A stretch of DNA of 64,000 nt, taken from contig NZ_CP141179.1 in NCBI RefSeq assembly GCF_035599575.1, forward strand, positions 3,224,001 to 3,288,000. The letters run 5' to 3'. The notes below the pieces were generated by a model. The model searched no databases. It had not been told where the DNA came from and saw only the letters and a program-made list of their open reading frames with translations. This DNA is from Roseovarius sp. Pro17 (lineage in GTDB: Bacteria > Pseudomonadota > Alphaproteobacteria > Rhodobacterales > Rhodobacteraceae). Shown piece by piece: positions 19,468 to 27,661 of this stretch. The translations under genes were made by a program, and so were the position numbers. How positions within the stretch are numbered: position 1 is the stretch's first letter; each line of letters starts with the position of its first letter.

Positions 19468-20448
19468 TTAAAGACCGGCCCAGCCCAGCACCTTGGCATG
19501 CGCCACATCCCTGCGCCGCCCCAGCCCGTCGCGCACGGCCCGCCTGAGAAGTCTTAGATAAAGCAATCTCTGCCCGCCATGTGCGCGCATCTTCCACAGC
19601 CATCTCGGCAGGATCAGGCACAAAGCCGGCCAGAACATCCACCCCGCCGCCAGCCGATAGAGCAGCAGCAGGTTGCGGTGGTAGTAATAGGCCTTCCAGA
19701 TCGGGGCGAATTGCCCCCTCTGAGCGGCAGAAAAGGTCGAGCAATCATGCTCGAACCGCACCATGGGGTCGAATACCATGCGCCCGCCTGCGTGCCGAAG
19801 CCCAAGGGTGTAAAGCCCGTCATCGCCATAAAGGAAAAGGCCCGGATCGGGCAGCCCAGCCAGATCGAGCCCCTTGCTCGATACAAAGAACCCGACGAAG
19901 GATGTGACGTCGATCTCGCGCAGCTCTGTGCCCTGATAGATCGCAGGGGACAGGTGAAACCCGCCCCGCCCGCGCAGCGCGGTGCGCAGAAATTCGCGGC
20001 CATGCCAGAACGGGTTGCGCGACGGGCGGTTCATCTCGCAGATGCGCCCGTCGGGGAAATAGACGGCGGCCGCCACCGCGTCGATCCCGGCCTTGTCGCG
20101 GTCGTGAAAGGCTGCCAGTGCGCCCGGTTCGGGGCGCGCATCGTCGTCCATGACCACCAGCCAATCAGGGTTGAACCGGTCCCGCGCCATGGCCATGCCG
20201 GCGGCAAATCCACCTGCTCCGCCGCGATTGACCTCAAGGCGTTGCGTCACCAGGCGCGGATCGTTCTGCGCGCTCAGCCATTCGGACGTGCCGTCGCTGG
20301 CGGCGTTGTCGACCACCACCACGGCGGTCAGATCCTGCGCAGGACATTCCAGTAGCCGCATCAACGTGATCTTTAGCTGGGCCAGGCGATTATGCGTCAC
20401 CACCACGGCCACGAGCCGTTCCGCCTGCCTTTTGCTTTGCTGTGACAC
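19468..20448 (-). CDS. Family 2 glycosyltransferase (galactofuranosyltransferase-like)
   Basis: The 326-residue protein has a GT-A fold with LVAVVVTHNRLAQL at the start, VVVVDNAASDGTSEWL, NRGGAGGFAAGMA and the metal site LVVMDDDARPEP at about residue 100. The later GLFLYGDDGLYTLGLRHAGG segment is typical of the GlfT2/rhamnosyl-type subgroup. A hydrophobic patch near residue 270 (GWMFWPALCLILPRWLW) suggests membrane attachment. It lies downstream of a perfect 16-base palindrome (20529-20544) that may be an operator. Sugar and acceptor are unknown. Confidence 0.87.
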   Translation of the reverse strand: MSQQSKRQAERLVAVVVTHNRLAQLKITLMRLLECPAQDLTAVVVVDNAASDGTSEWLSAQNDPRLVTQRLEVNRGGAGGFAAGMAMARDRFNPDWLVVMDDDARPEPGALAAFHDRDKAGIDAVAAAVYFPDGRICEMNRPSRNPFWHGREFLRTALRGRGGFHLSPAIYQGTELREIDVTSFVGFFVSSKGLDLAGLPDPGLFLYGDDGLYTLGLRHAGGRMVFDPMVRFEHDCSTFSAAQRGQFAPIWKAYYYHRNLLLLYRLAAGWMFWPALCLILPRWLWKMRAHGGQRLLYLRLLRRAVRDGLGRRRDVAHAKVLGWAGL

Positions 20449-21009
20449 CTATACCTCCGGTTGTATTTCGGTCCAGCCAGTGGTCATGAATTGGCAGCAG
20501 TGTCAAACCACCCATTCTGTTCGGAAGCGTTTCGCGCGCGAAACATTTTGGAGGTAAGCTGGGTAGGATCTGATGCACTATTTCAGGCGCTGACCATTCC
20601 CACTTTGTACAGATTGCCGTTTTGGCATCGTGCCCACAGGCCCCCACAAAACGGGTTTCGCCTTCTACCTCTGATTGAGCGCCTTGGAAATGATCGTGTT
20701 TAATGGTTCGAGTCGCATCAACGTCACGCAGCAGGGCTTTGGCCGGTTACGACTATTTATAGTCCGTAGGAGCAAGCCGCTTCATGGGCGCGGCATGGTC
20801 GCTATCAATTCTATTGTTTTTGAACCTGCGGTTAATGTGCAGCACCCCTTTGCCGGAGAACTTAAACCGGTTCATGCGCGGGTCACTGCTGACGGCTCAA
20901 GGTCCTTGGGCGGCGCGAGGTAGAAGACCCGACGTTTGAATGGCGGCACCTCCATTATCAACCTAGATGTGGCTGAATGCCGACACGCTAACGGCTGTGC
21001 GCAATTCGA
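20449..21009. other. Intergenic region with no supportable gene
   Basis: These 561 bases separate the glycosyltransferase from the adenylation-acyltransferase fusion. Six-frame reading gives only short, low-complexity frames. The one clear element is the palindrome listed separately. The promoter of the glycosyltransferase should lie near its start at 20448. Confidence 0.5.
20529..20544. promoter_or_regulatory. Perfect 16-base palindrome, possible operator
   Basis: GTTTCGCGCGCGAAAC is its own reverse complement. It sits about 80 bases upstream of the glycosyltransferase start at 20448, a position suited to a dimeric repressor or activator. No regulator gene is adjacent, so the binding protein is unknown. 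Confidence 0.4.
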
Positions 21010-23415
21010 TCATCGGGCCAATTTTCTCGACTGAATAAACCGCCGTTCACAAAATGCATACATATGGGTCAATGCGACACCGACGATGACTGCCGAAATC
21101 AGTGACACCCATGGCTTGTTCTCGCCGAATACCTTGGTCACAATGATAATCATCTCGTAATGGCTGAGATAAATAAACATCGAAGCACCGGCGATTTCGG
21201 CCACCAACACCTTCGCTGGCGCTGGCACGACAAAGGCGCGCACGAACAACACGATCACACATCCACCACCCACGTAGTACGCAGCAGAACTCAGCCCCCA
21301 CACGGACCAAACTGCCACGATCGAGACGGCCAGAGCCAAAAGCCGGGTGCGCAGATCGTTCGCACCCGCCAGAACCATGCCAAGCACGAAAGCCCATGCA
21401 TAATGCCACGGGGTCCGGTGGTAGTTGTAATCACCGTTCCAGAAAGATTCGATGGTCCGGTCAACCAGAACCACTGCCATGAGCAAAACAAGAGCACTGA
21501 ACATCGGGCGCACACGGAACGACTCGCGCACTGTCGAAAAAGAAAACAACAATGCAGCAAGCAGCAGCAGCTGGACGTAGAACTCAATGAAGTAAAAGTG
21601 AAATCCCCTTAGTGTATGAGGGTCGAGAAAATTGGAGACCAAGAGCAGTGGCGTTACTTCGAAATTTTGAGTGTATACCTGCAACAAGGCGACCAATATC
21701 AGCGTTGGAATTGCCACATACTTGATGGTCCCGAGCAGCGTTCTGACGCTGCCGGTGCGGATGATCTCGGGCAATTGAAAGCGGGCAACAGAGTAACCCG
21801 CGAGCATGACCAGAAAATAGGCTGCTCCCCAATTGGGACTGTAGACAAACGCACCGGTGTGCAAGGCGACGATGCAGACCATGAAAAACGCACGCGTCAA
21901 GGTAACAGACTCCAGTCGACGCCAGATGGTCTTGACGTTCACGCCAACGTGGCGCTGCAGCTCAGCTACACTGAGCTGTTCCCATTTATTCGGCAGCTGT
22001 CCAAAGCGCTTTTCGAAACTCAGAGAGAACTGAATGTATAGCAGGGAGTCCCCGCCAAGAGTCTCGAACGTATCGTCCGGTCGAATCGCTTGACCGGAAA
22101 ATTCATGCCGAAACAGAGAGAGTACGTCGTTGATCTTGCTTGTAGGCAAGGTCGGCTCGGCAGGCTCCGTGAGCCACTGCGAAACAAACTGCTCTGCGAG
22201 CACACCTCTTTGCACCTTGCCGGTGCCCGTTTTGGGTATGGCATCCACAGCCATGATATGCAGCGAACTGCCGGCCTCGACCCCCATTTCGCGCAGCGCA
22301 GCTACTGCCGCATCTCGCACTGGCCCGGTTTCGGATGGGCCGGTTTGTACCGCGACTAACACGCCGTCGCCACGCTGAGCATCAGGGACTTTCGCAACCG
22401 CAATCTGCGCACCAGATTCTAGCCGCGAGCGAATATGCTCTTCGAGCTGGTCGGGAACGATCTTCATGCCACCGCAATTGATCAGATCGTCGGCCCGGCC
22501 ATCGAAAAACAGATGGCCGTCCCGCATGTGTCCAAGGTCGTTGGTTTGCAGCCAGCCCTCGGCGTCCTGCAGGTCATGCAAACCGTCGCCGTCAATGCGC
22601 GATTTTGCGACATGCGGGCCGCGGATCCGAATACGACCGTCAGCGCTGAGTTGCACATCTGTACGCCCAACGGGTTGGCCTACGGATTCCAGCACGTCCT
22701 TCGATGCGCCGGAAATCTGCAGGAAGGTGCTGCGCGAGGCTTCGGTGAGGCCGTAATGCTGCACGATCAGAGCATTGGGGAAAAGCTCTCTGACGCGGCG
22801 CTTTTCGTCCGCTGTCATTTGCTGCGACCCGATTTCCATCCAGCGCAGGTACTTGCCCGCTTCACCGATGATGGTGGGTTCTGCCAACAGAATGCGAAGC
22901 AAGGTTGGCACCACTGAAAGCGCATTGACCTGGCCGGCGTCGAGCATACGGGCGAGCTCAAGAGGATCAAAACCGCGTGGAGGCAGGTAGGCCTGACCAC
23001 CCACGGCGCTGATTGCCCGGTAGCGAGCCAAGCCGAAGCTGAAGGTAGCCGGCACGCCCACATACTCACGTATCTCTGCGGTCATCTGCATCTGCTTGAT
23101 GATCCGCTCGGCGGCATCAGCCAAATTTGCGTGCGTCAGAAGGATGCCTTTCGGCTGGCCTTCGGTCCCTGACGTGTAGCTGACCTGCGCGGGTGCGTCG
23201 TCGTGAATCAGAGAATGTTCAGCGACAAACCAGCCCGACTGCTCTGCAGGAACGATGCAGCGGTCAATCATTATGCCTGACAAGTTCTCGGCCTGCGCTT
23301 CGTCTGTGACCATCACCACTGGGCGACGCGCCTCATAAAGCGCAAATACCTGCTCGACGAACGCGATCGAGTTTTTGCGGACCACCGCAGTGGCTTCTAG
23401 CTTGATGAAATCCAT
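21010..23415 (-). CDS. Adenylation - carrier - membrane acyltransferase fusion protein
   Basis: This single 801-residue protein combines three modules. Residues 1-415 are an AMP-forming adenylation domain with SYTSGTEGQPKG (79-90), YGLTEASRS (221-229), TNDLGHMRDGHLFFDGRADD (291-310) and the catalytic-lysine motif PKTGTGK (Lys400). Its N-terminal subdomain is shorter than usual. Residues 425-490 are a carrier domain with phosphopantetheine site LGGDS (Ser457). Residues 500-800 form about ten membrane helices with R508-x10-H519, the acyltransferase-3 hallmark. I infer that it activates an acyl or aminoacyl group, loads it on its own carrier, and transfers it across or at the membrane to a surface glycan or lipid. 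A phosphopantetheinyl transferase must come from elsewhere. The start at 23415 has aggaaacg as ribosome-binding site. Confidence 0.85.
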   Translation of the reverse strand: MDFIKLEATAVVRKNSIAFVEQVFALYEARRPVVMVTDEAQAENLSGIMIDRCIVPAEQSGWFVAEHSLIHDDAPAQVSYTSGTEGQPKGILLTHANLADAAERIIKQMQMTAEIREYVGVPATFSFGLARYRAISAVGGQAYLPPRGFDPLELARMLDAGQVNALSVVPTLLRILLAEPTIIGEAGKYLRWMEIGSQQMTADEKRRVRELFPNALIVQHYGLTEASRSTFLQISGASKDVLESVGQPVGRTDVQLSADGRIRIRGPHVAKSRIDGDGLHDLQDAEGWLQTNDLGHMRDGHLFFDGRADDLINCGGMKIVPDQLEEHIRSRLESGAQIAVAKVPDAQRGDGVLVAVQTGPSETGPVRDAAVAALREMGVEAGSSLHIMAVDAIPKTGTGKVQRGVLAEQFVSQWLTEPAEPTLPTSKINDVLSLFRHEFSGQAIRPDDTFETLGGDSLLYIQFSLSFEKRFGQLPNKWEQLSVAELQRHVGVNVKTIWRRLESVTLTRAFFMVCIVALHTGAFVYSPNWGAAYFLVMLAGYSVARFQLPEIIRTGSVRTLLGTIKYVAIPTLILVALLQVYTQNFEVTPLLLVSNFLDPHTLRGFHFYFIEFYVQLLLLAALLFSFSTVRESFRVRPMFSALVLLMAVVLVDRTIESFWNGDYNYHRTPWHYAWAFVLGMVLAGANDLRTRLLALAVSIVAVWSVWGLSSAAYYVGGGCVIVLFVRAFVVPAPAKVLVAEIAGASMFIYLSHYEMIIIVTKVFGENKPWVSLISAVIVGVALTHMYAFCERRFIQSRKLAR

Positions 23416-23854
23416 AATGCGTTTCCTACAAGGTTAAAAGCCGAAGTGACTTCTAATTTCTGACCGAAGTCACCCGACAATCCCCCAGGTGGAACGCCTC
23501 GTTTTGACTGTTGGCGCTGTATTGCCCACCGATCAAGGACTTTCAGCTGCTCCGTGGCATGAATCCAGTGGGTGTGGCTCAATCCGCAATAGGTTTGACG
23601 GGATTGTTGCTAATTTCGGCTTGGTCGGGTGCAGCGCGCCCTATTGTTTCTCTAGTTGCCACGCTGAACAGATCCCGGACAAAGTCGATCTCTGGGCTGG
23701 TTTGGAAATACCGAAATGGACTGCGTTTTTGTCATGCAGGACGGCTGCATGAGGCACGAACAACGCAGGTGTCTAGAACACTAGGGGCACGGCAGAGTTT
23801 GATATCCAGAGGTGCTTTGACATCGTTGAGCGACCGCAATGCACCTACCCCTCG
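23416..23854. other. Intergenic region with no supportable gene
   Basis: These 439 bases contain only short frames without ribosome-binding sites or recognisable domains. They should include the promoter of the fusion gene starting at 23415. Base composition is somewhat less G+C rich than the flanking genes. Confidence 0.45.
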
Positions 23855-24340
23855 TCAGAACACTCCCATACTCAGACCGGCACCCATCGCCGCGCCAAGA
23901 TCGCGACAAAGGGCGAGTTGTTCTTCGGGGATCGTCTTGTCGGCGAGGATTTCCTCGGGCGTCTGCGCATGGGTGCAAATGATCAATGGTGGCTGAACTT
24001 CCTTGAGCCGCCAACCCTGGGCAATGCGAGCGGTCTGACGAGCTGCGTTTTCCCCATCCGAACCGGCACATACCATCTGCGCGTAAGGGCGCCCCTCGAT
24101 ACGTCCGAGGGCTGGATAATAGCTGCGGTCATAGAAATCCTTCATCATGCCCGCAATCGCGGCAAGGTTCTCTGGCGCGCAGAAGATGTAACCGTCTGCA
24201 CGCAAGAGATCCTTGGGCTCGGCCTTTTGCGCAGTCTTTAAAACTGTCGTCACTTCTTCGGATGCCGCTGAATTAGCCGCTTCGGCCATCTGCCGACTGC
24301 CACCCGTCTTGGAATAATAAACGATTAAAAGCTGCACCAT
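23855..24340 (-). CDS. Flavodoxin-like NAD(P)H-dependent oxidoreductase
   Basis: The 161-residue protein has a flavodoxin-like fold. The FMN phosphate loop is LIVYYSKTGGSRQMAEA at the N-terminus, and GYIFCAPENLAAIAGMMKDFYDR with the Tyr/Asp segment and QMVCAGSDGENAARQ form the rest of the flavin site. This pattern matches small FMN reductases or flavodoxin-domain oxidoreductases of the cytoplasm. Substrate and partner are unknown. It stands alone between two intergenic regions. Confidence 0.82.
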   Translation of the reverse strand: MVQLLIVYYSKTGGSRQMAEAANSAASEEVTTVLKTAQKAEPKDLLRADGYIFCAPENLAAIAGMMKDFYDRSYYPALGRIEGRPYAQMVCAGSDGENAARQTARIAQGWRLKEVQPPLIICTHAQTPEEILADKTIPEEQLALCRDLGAAMGAGLSMGVF

Positions 24341-24659
24341 CGCGCAATATTCTAGGGCATCGACCAGGGTTCGCCAAATGACTTATGTCTTAGGTTTCTG
24401 GCGATACAGAATGCGCCAGTTAAAGCCGGGCAACCCCGCTCGTCGATAGGCGGGATGACAAGCCGCCCATATTTGACAATGGTTCAGGAATATGCCATAT
24501 TATTGAAAGTAAATGACAAATAGTCAAATCTAGGTGAAGAAATTCCCTGGATTTTTCTAACCTTTAATTCCGACAGTTCGGCTTTCCTTGCAAAAGGCTC
24601 CAGAAAAAATTCTGGGGGTGTCATTTCGCAGGGATAACGCAGTTATTTTGGAGGACGTT
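24341..24659. other. AT-rich intergenic region upstream of a small gene
   Basis: This 319-base stretch is clearly richer in A+T than its surroundings (around 24470-24560). It presumably contains the promoter for the small gene at 24660, and that for the flavodoxin-like gene on the other strand. No RNA gene or repeat is evident. Confidence 0.4.
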
Positions 24660-24851
24660 ATGTCACATCGCAACCACGCCAGTTATGATTCCGTAGTAAG
24701 GGTCACCCCACAGGAGGCCGAGCGCAACAAACGCGTCATGGGCAAGAGTGAGGCTGCAGAAGAAGATCCGCGTGGAGTGGACCATTCCATCGGACAGTTG
24801 CCTACAGAGGATCCGGAAACGGACCCAGTTGCCCCTACGGACGACAAATAA
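24660..24851 (+). CDS. Small acidic hypothetical protein (63 aa)
   Basis: The 63-residue product is hydrophilic and acidic toward its C-terminus (EEDPRGVDHSIGQLPTEDPE), with no membrane segment. The ATG at 24660 has an excellent ribosome-binding site (ggagg at 24650-24654), which is why I choose it over the longer frame from 24588. Its content of charged and disorder-promoting residues suggests an unstructured protein, possibly stress-related. No family is recognised. Confidence 0.6.
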   Translation: MSHRNHASYDSVVRVTPQEAERNKRVMGKSEAAEEDPRGVDHSIGQLPTEDPETDPVAPTDDK

Positions 24852-25068
24852 GAAATCCGCCAAGACCGGAACGGCCTCTGCATCTGCATCTTTTGCAAAC
24901 CGCTAGCAAAGCATGGTTGGCATAGATTTCCAGCATGTTGACTTGCCTCGTTCTCAGGGTCTTGGCACCCCCATCAGCCGTGTTTTCAGCAAAGGCTACC
25001 CTTAACCGACGGGGGGGCGCAAATCATTGCGGCCCTCGCCCGTGAATAGTCAGGAGAGGACTTAAAAA

Positions 25069-26169
25069 ATGACAAATCGTGTTTTCGCACTAGAAGGTGA
25101 ACATAGCGCTTTGGGCGCAGAATTCATGGATTGGAACGGCCTCAAACTGGCCGCAAACTATTCCGGGATCACGGTTGAACAAGAACACGACGCGGTGCGT
25201 GATGCAGCCGGGATGTATGACCTCACCGCGTTCCGCATGCTTTGGCTCAGGGGCCCCGATGCGCGCGCGGTTCTGGATCAGGCCTGTACCCGCGATATCA
25301 GCAAGCTCAAGCCGAACAGGGCCACCTATACATGTGTGCTGACCGACGACGGCGGGGTGGTCGATGACAGCGTCGTCTTCTGCACCGCCGACGATGCGTT
25401 TCTGTATGTCATCGGCACCGGTAACAGTGGCGAGGTTATCGAGAAGATTGCCAAGGGCAAAGATGTCGAGCTGGAATGGGACAACTCGCTTCAACTCATG
25501 TCGCTACAGGGCCCGAAGGCAATCGATATCCTCGCGCCGAATGCCAGTGGCGATGTGGCTGGGCTCAAGTTCTTCCAGCACACTAAATCCAAGCTGTTCG
25601 GCCGCGACGTGATGATTGCGCGCGTCGGATATTCCGGTGAGCGCGGGTATGAAATCTACGCATCGGCAGAAGATGCGCCGCATATTTGGCGCAGCATTCT
25701 CGAAGCTGGCAAGCAGCACGGTATCCAGCCCTGTTCGTTCGCCAGCCTGACTCCGGTTCGTGTAGAGGCGGGCCTGCTGTTCCACCCCTTTGACGTCAAC
25801 GAGGATACGACGCCTTGGGAGGTTGGCCTTGGGTTCACCATCGACAAAAGCAAGGGTGACTTCGTGGGCCGTGATGCCGTTCTGGCAAAGGAAGGCAAAG
25901 AGCGCTTCATTGCGCGCGGCGTTTCGTGCCCGTCGGACAAGCCGGTTTTCGAAGGCGAAGAGGGGCTTTATCGCGATGGCAAGAAGGTCGGCAAGATCAT
26001 CAGCCCCGCCTATTCGCATCGCATGAAAAAGTCGATCGCGATTGCCTATCTTGACCCGGACGTGACCGAAGGGGCGACCCTAACGGTTGGCAATGACGCC
26101 GGTGCTCAGAAAGTCGCTGTCGAAGACCTGCCGTTCTATGACAAAAAGAAGGAACGACTGCGCGCATAA
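25069..26169 (+). CDS. GcvT-family aminomethyltransferase-like protein
   Basis: The 366-residue protein has the folate-binding GcvT fold. DAVRDAAGMYDLTAFRMLWL, ARAVLDQACTRDIS and LMSLQGPKAIDIL mark the N-terminal part, VGYSGERGYEIY the core, and GDFVGRDAVLAKEGKER the C-terminal barrel region. Members move a methyl, aminomethyl or related one-carbon group to tetrahydrofolate; besides glycine cleavage they include demethylases of methylated amines and of DMSP. No gcvH or gcvP is adjacent, so this is probably a stand-alone demethylase-like enzyme rather than the glycine-cleavage T protein. The substrate is unresolved. A hairpin follows the gene. Confidence 0.82.
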   Translation: MTNRVFALEGEHSALGAEFMDWNGLKLAANYSGITVEQEHDAVRDAAGMYDLTAFRMLWLRGPDARAVLDQACTRDISKLKPNRATYTCVLTDDGGVVDDSVVFCTADDAFLYVIGTGNSGEVIEKIAKGKDVELEWDNSLQLMSLQGPKAIDILAPNASGDVAGLKFFQHTKSKLFGRDVMIARVGYSGERGYEIYASAEDAPHIWRSILEAGKQHGIQPCSFASLTPVRVEAGLLFHPFDVNEDTTPWEVGLGFTIDKSKGDFVGRDAVLAKEGKERFIARGVSCPSDKPVFEGEEGLYRDGKKVGKIISPAYSHRMKKSIAIAYLDPDVTEGATLTVGNDAGAQKVAVEDLPFYDKKKERLRA

Positions 26170-26183
26170 GTGTGCAATATGCG

Positions 26184-26221
26184 CCGCTGCCGCCCCATTG
26201 GTTTTCCGGTGGCGGCAGCGG
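26184..26221 (+). terminator. Strong hairpin after the GcvT-family gene
   Basis: CCGCTGCCGCC (26184-26194) pairs perfectly with GGCGGCAGCGG (26211-26221), giving an 11-base-pair G+C-rich stem with a 16-base loop. It begins 14 bases after the stop codon. The T-tract is weak (gtcgttg), so termination may be factor-assisted. Confidence 0.6.
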
Positions 26222-26311
26222 TGTCGTTGCTCAAGATGAAATCAGCTTGAGGCCGTTCGCACGCCGGGCCATGCTGCTGCGAAACATGACAATGAGCCGG
26301 GTGTTATCTCC

Positions 26312-26641
26312 ATGGAAATCAGTTTCCCTCGTAAGCGAGATAACGAGCCATTCGCATGGGGGTTATCTGGCCCCGAGCCCGTCGAAATCTGGGAGAGATT
26401 CTCGCCAGCATACGAAGCACAACTGGAGCGGCTGGTTTCAGTTCTACGAGAGCTTGGTTTTAGCCCAGCCATAGGTGGAGCTGGCTCAGAGGACGGCGAA
26501 TATATCAGGGCTGAACACGACGATAACAGCCGCGTAGTGTTTTTTTATCACCTTGAGGAACCCGCCGATGCAAAGTTCGTGGACTCTCTCGATGACGATG
26601 CGCTGCGTGAGTGGATTGTCGCGTCGTGGATAGGCACCTAG
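26312..26641 (+). CDS. Hypothetical acidic protein (109 aa)
   Basis: The 109-residue product is acidic and soluble. It contains an amphipathic helix (YEAQLERLVSVLRELGF) and a C-terminal helix (DDDALREWIVASW). No signal peptide, membrane segment or known motif is visible. The residue pattern (alternating hydrophobic and charged) looks like a real folded protein rather than a chance frame, but the ribosome-binding site is weak and there are no informative neighbours. Confidence 0.5.
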   Translation: MEISFPRKRDNEPFAWGLSGPEPVEIWERFSPAYEAQLERLVSVLRELGFSPAIGGAGSEDGEYIRAEHDDNSRVVFFYHLEEPADAKFVDSLDDDALREWIVASWIGT

Positions 26642-26870
26642 AGCGCGCGTCGCAACAAATGCCGGTTTAGTGTGGGACAGACGTTTCAATCGGTTAATTG
26701 CTCGGCTGTTTTATCAAAACGTATGCTGATAAAATCACCGGGGTCAAACGTGTCGCCGAAAACTAAATCGCCCTGAAGCGTGCGTAAAAGGCTTGATTGC
26801 GGCCCAAAGCAACGCCAAGCTGCCGATTGAGACACGCCACTTGCGGAATGTCGGACAAGGGAGAAGTGAC

Positions 26871-27116
26871 ATGGGAATTGGTTTGATCGGTGCGATCATC
26901 ATTGGCGGTCTTGCGGGTTGGATTGCCAGCATGATCATGAAGGTGGACACCGGATTGATCGCCAACATCGGCCTCGGCATCGTCGGTGCGGTTGTACTAA
27001 ACCTAATCCTCGGTGCGCTAGGTATCTATGCTGAGAAAAGCTGGCTTCCACAGTTGATTGTCGGACTGGTCGGTGCCTGTGCCCTGATCGCAGGATGGCG
27101 CGCAATTAAAAGGTAG
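26871..27116 (+). CDS. GlsB/YeaQ/YmgE family small membrane protein
   Basis: This 81-residue protein has three membrane helices with the family's small-residue-rich pattern (LIGAIIIGGLAGWIASMIMK, NIGLGIVGAVVLNLILGALG, LIVGLVGACALIAGWRAI). The family is associated with general and acid stress in bacteria; its molecular function is not defined. The ATG at 26871 follows caagggagaag, a good ribosome-binding site, and fits the family start, so the longer frame from 26793 is rejected. It appears to be a single-gene unit. Confidence 0.85.
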   Translation: MGIGLIGAIIIGGLAGWIASMIMKVDTGLIANIGLGIVGAVVLNLILGALGIYAEKSWLPQLIVGLVGACALIAGWRAIKR

Positions 27117-27331
27117 TTTCGTTGCCCACAACCCACTAGTAGCGTCCAGCCTCTTAGCCAGCTAGGAACAAACCCGCCACGTCTACATCCTGCTTCACAA
27201 GGGCGAGGGTGTGCGCGGAGCGGCCGCGATTTTTGAAACAGTCAGATATGGCTCCGATGGCGCTGACAGCGGATGCGGGTGCCACCGCACGCCGGGTGCG
27301 TCCGGCTGTGATGTTAGCGGTAAATCAATTG

Positions 27332-27652
27332 TTAAGTTTCGAGGCACCGCTGTCTGCTGGGACCGTTTTCTATCGTGCCATATACTGCGTTGAATTCCGG
27401 GAAAAACAGCGTGTCGCTGCAATCGGTCACTTCCTGCAAATGCACAAAGGGGCTGTTCTCGGGATCGTGGCTGCTCTTGCTCAGCAGAGCTTTGGTGTTG
27501 GCTATAGCCTGCAAATCCACTTCGATACCTAGCGCGGGCTCTGCCGCATAGAGGCCCACGACACTTGAAAACTTCCCTTGGCAAGACCAATTGCCAATAT
27601 GCCTGCTCTGACATGGATGCCACACTAGATACAAACGGGTTGAGGCATCCAC
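27332..27652 (-). CDS. Possible hypothetical ORF in a 545-base gap
   Basis: The interval 27117-27661 has no clearly recognisable gene. The best candidate is a 106-residue minus-strand frame with some protein-like sequence (GKFSSVVGLYAAEPALGIEV, SHDPENSPFVHLQEV and LFFPEFNAVYGTIENG). A methionine start exists at 27652 but lacks a good ribosome-binding site, and the N-terminus looks unnatural. It could be a decayed gene or a real small protein; I cannot tell. Confidence 0.3.
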   Translation of the reverse strand: MDASTRLYLVWHPCQSRHIGNWSCQGKFSSVVGLYAAEPALGIEVDLQAIANTKALLSKSSHDPENSPFVHLQEVTDCSDTLFFPEFNAVYGTIENGPSRQRCLET

Positions 27653-27661
27653 CGCATCAGT

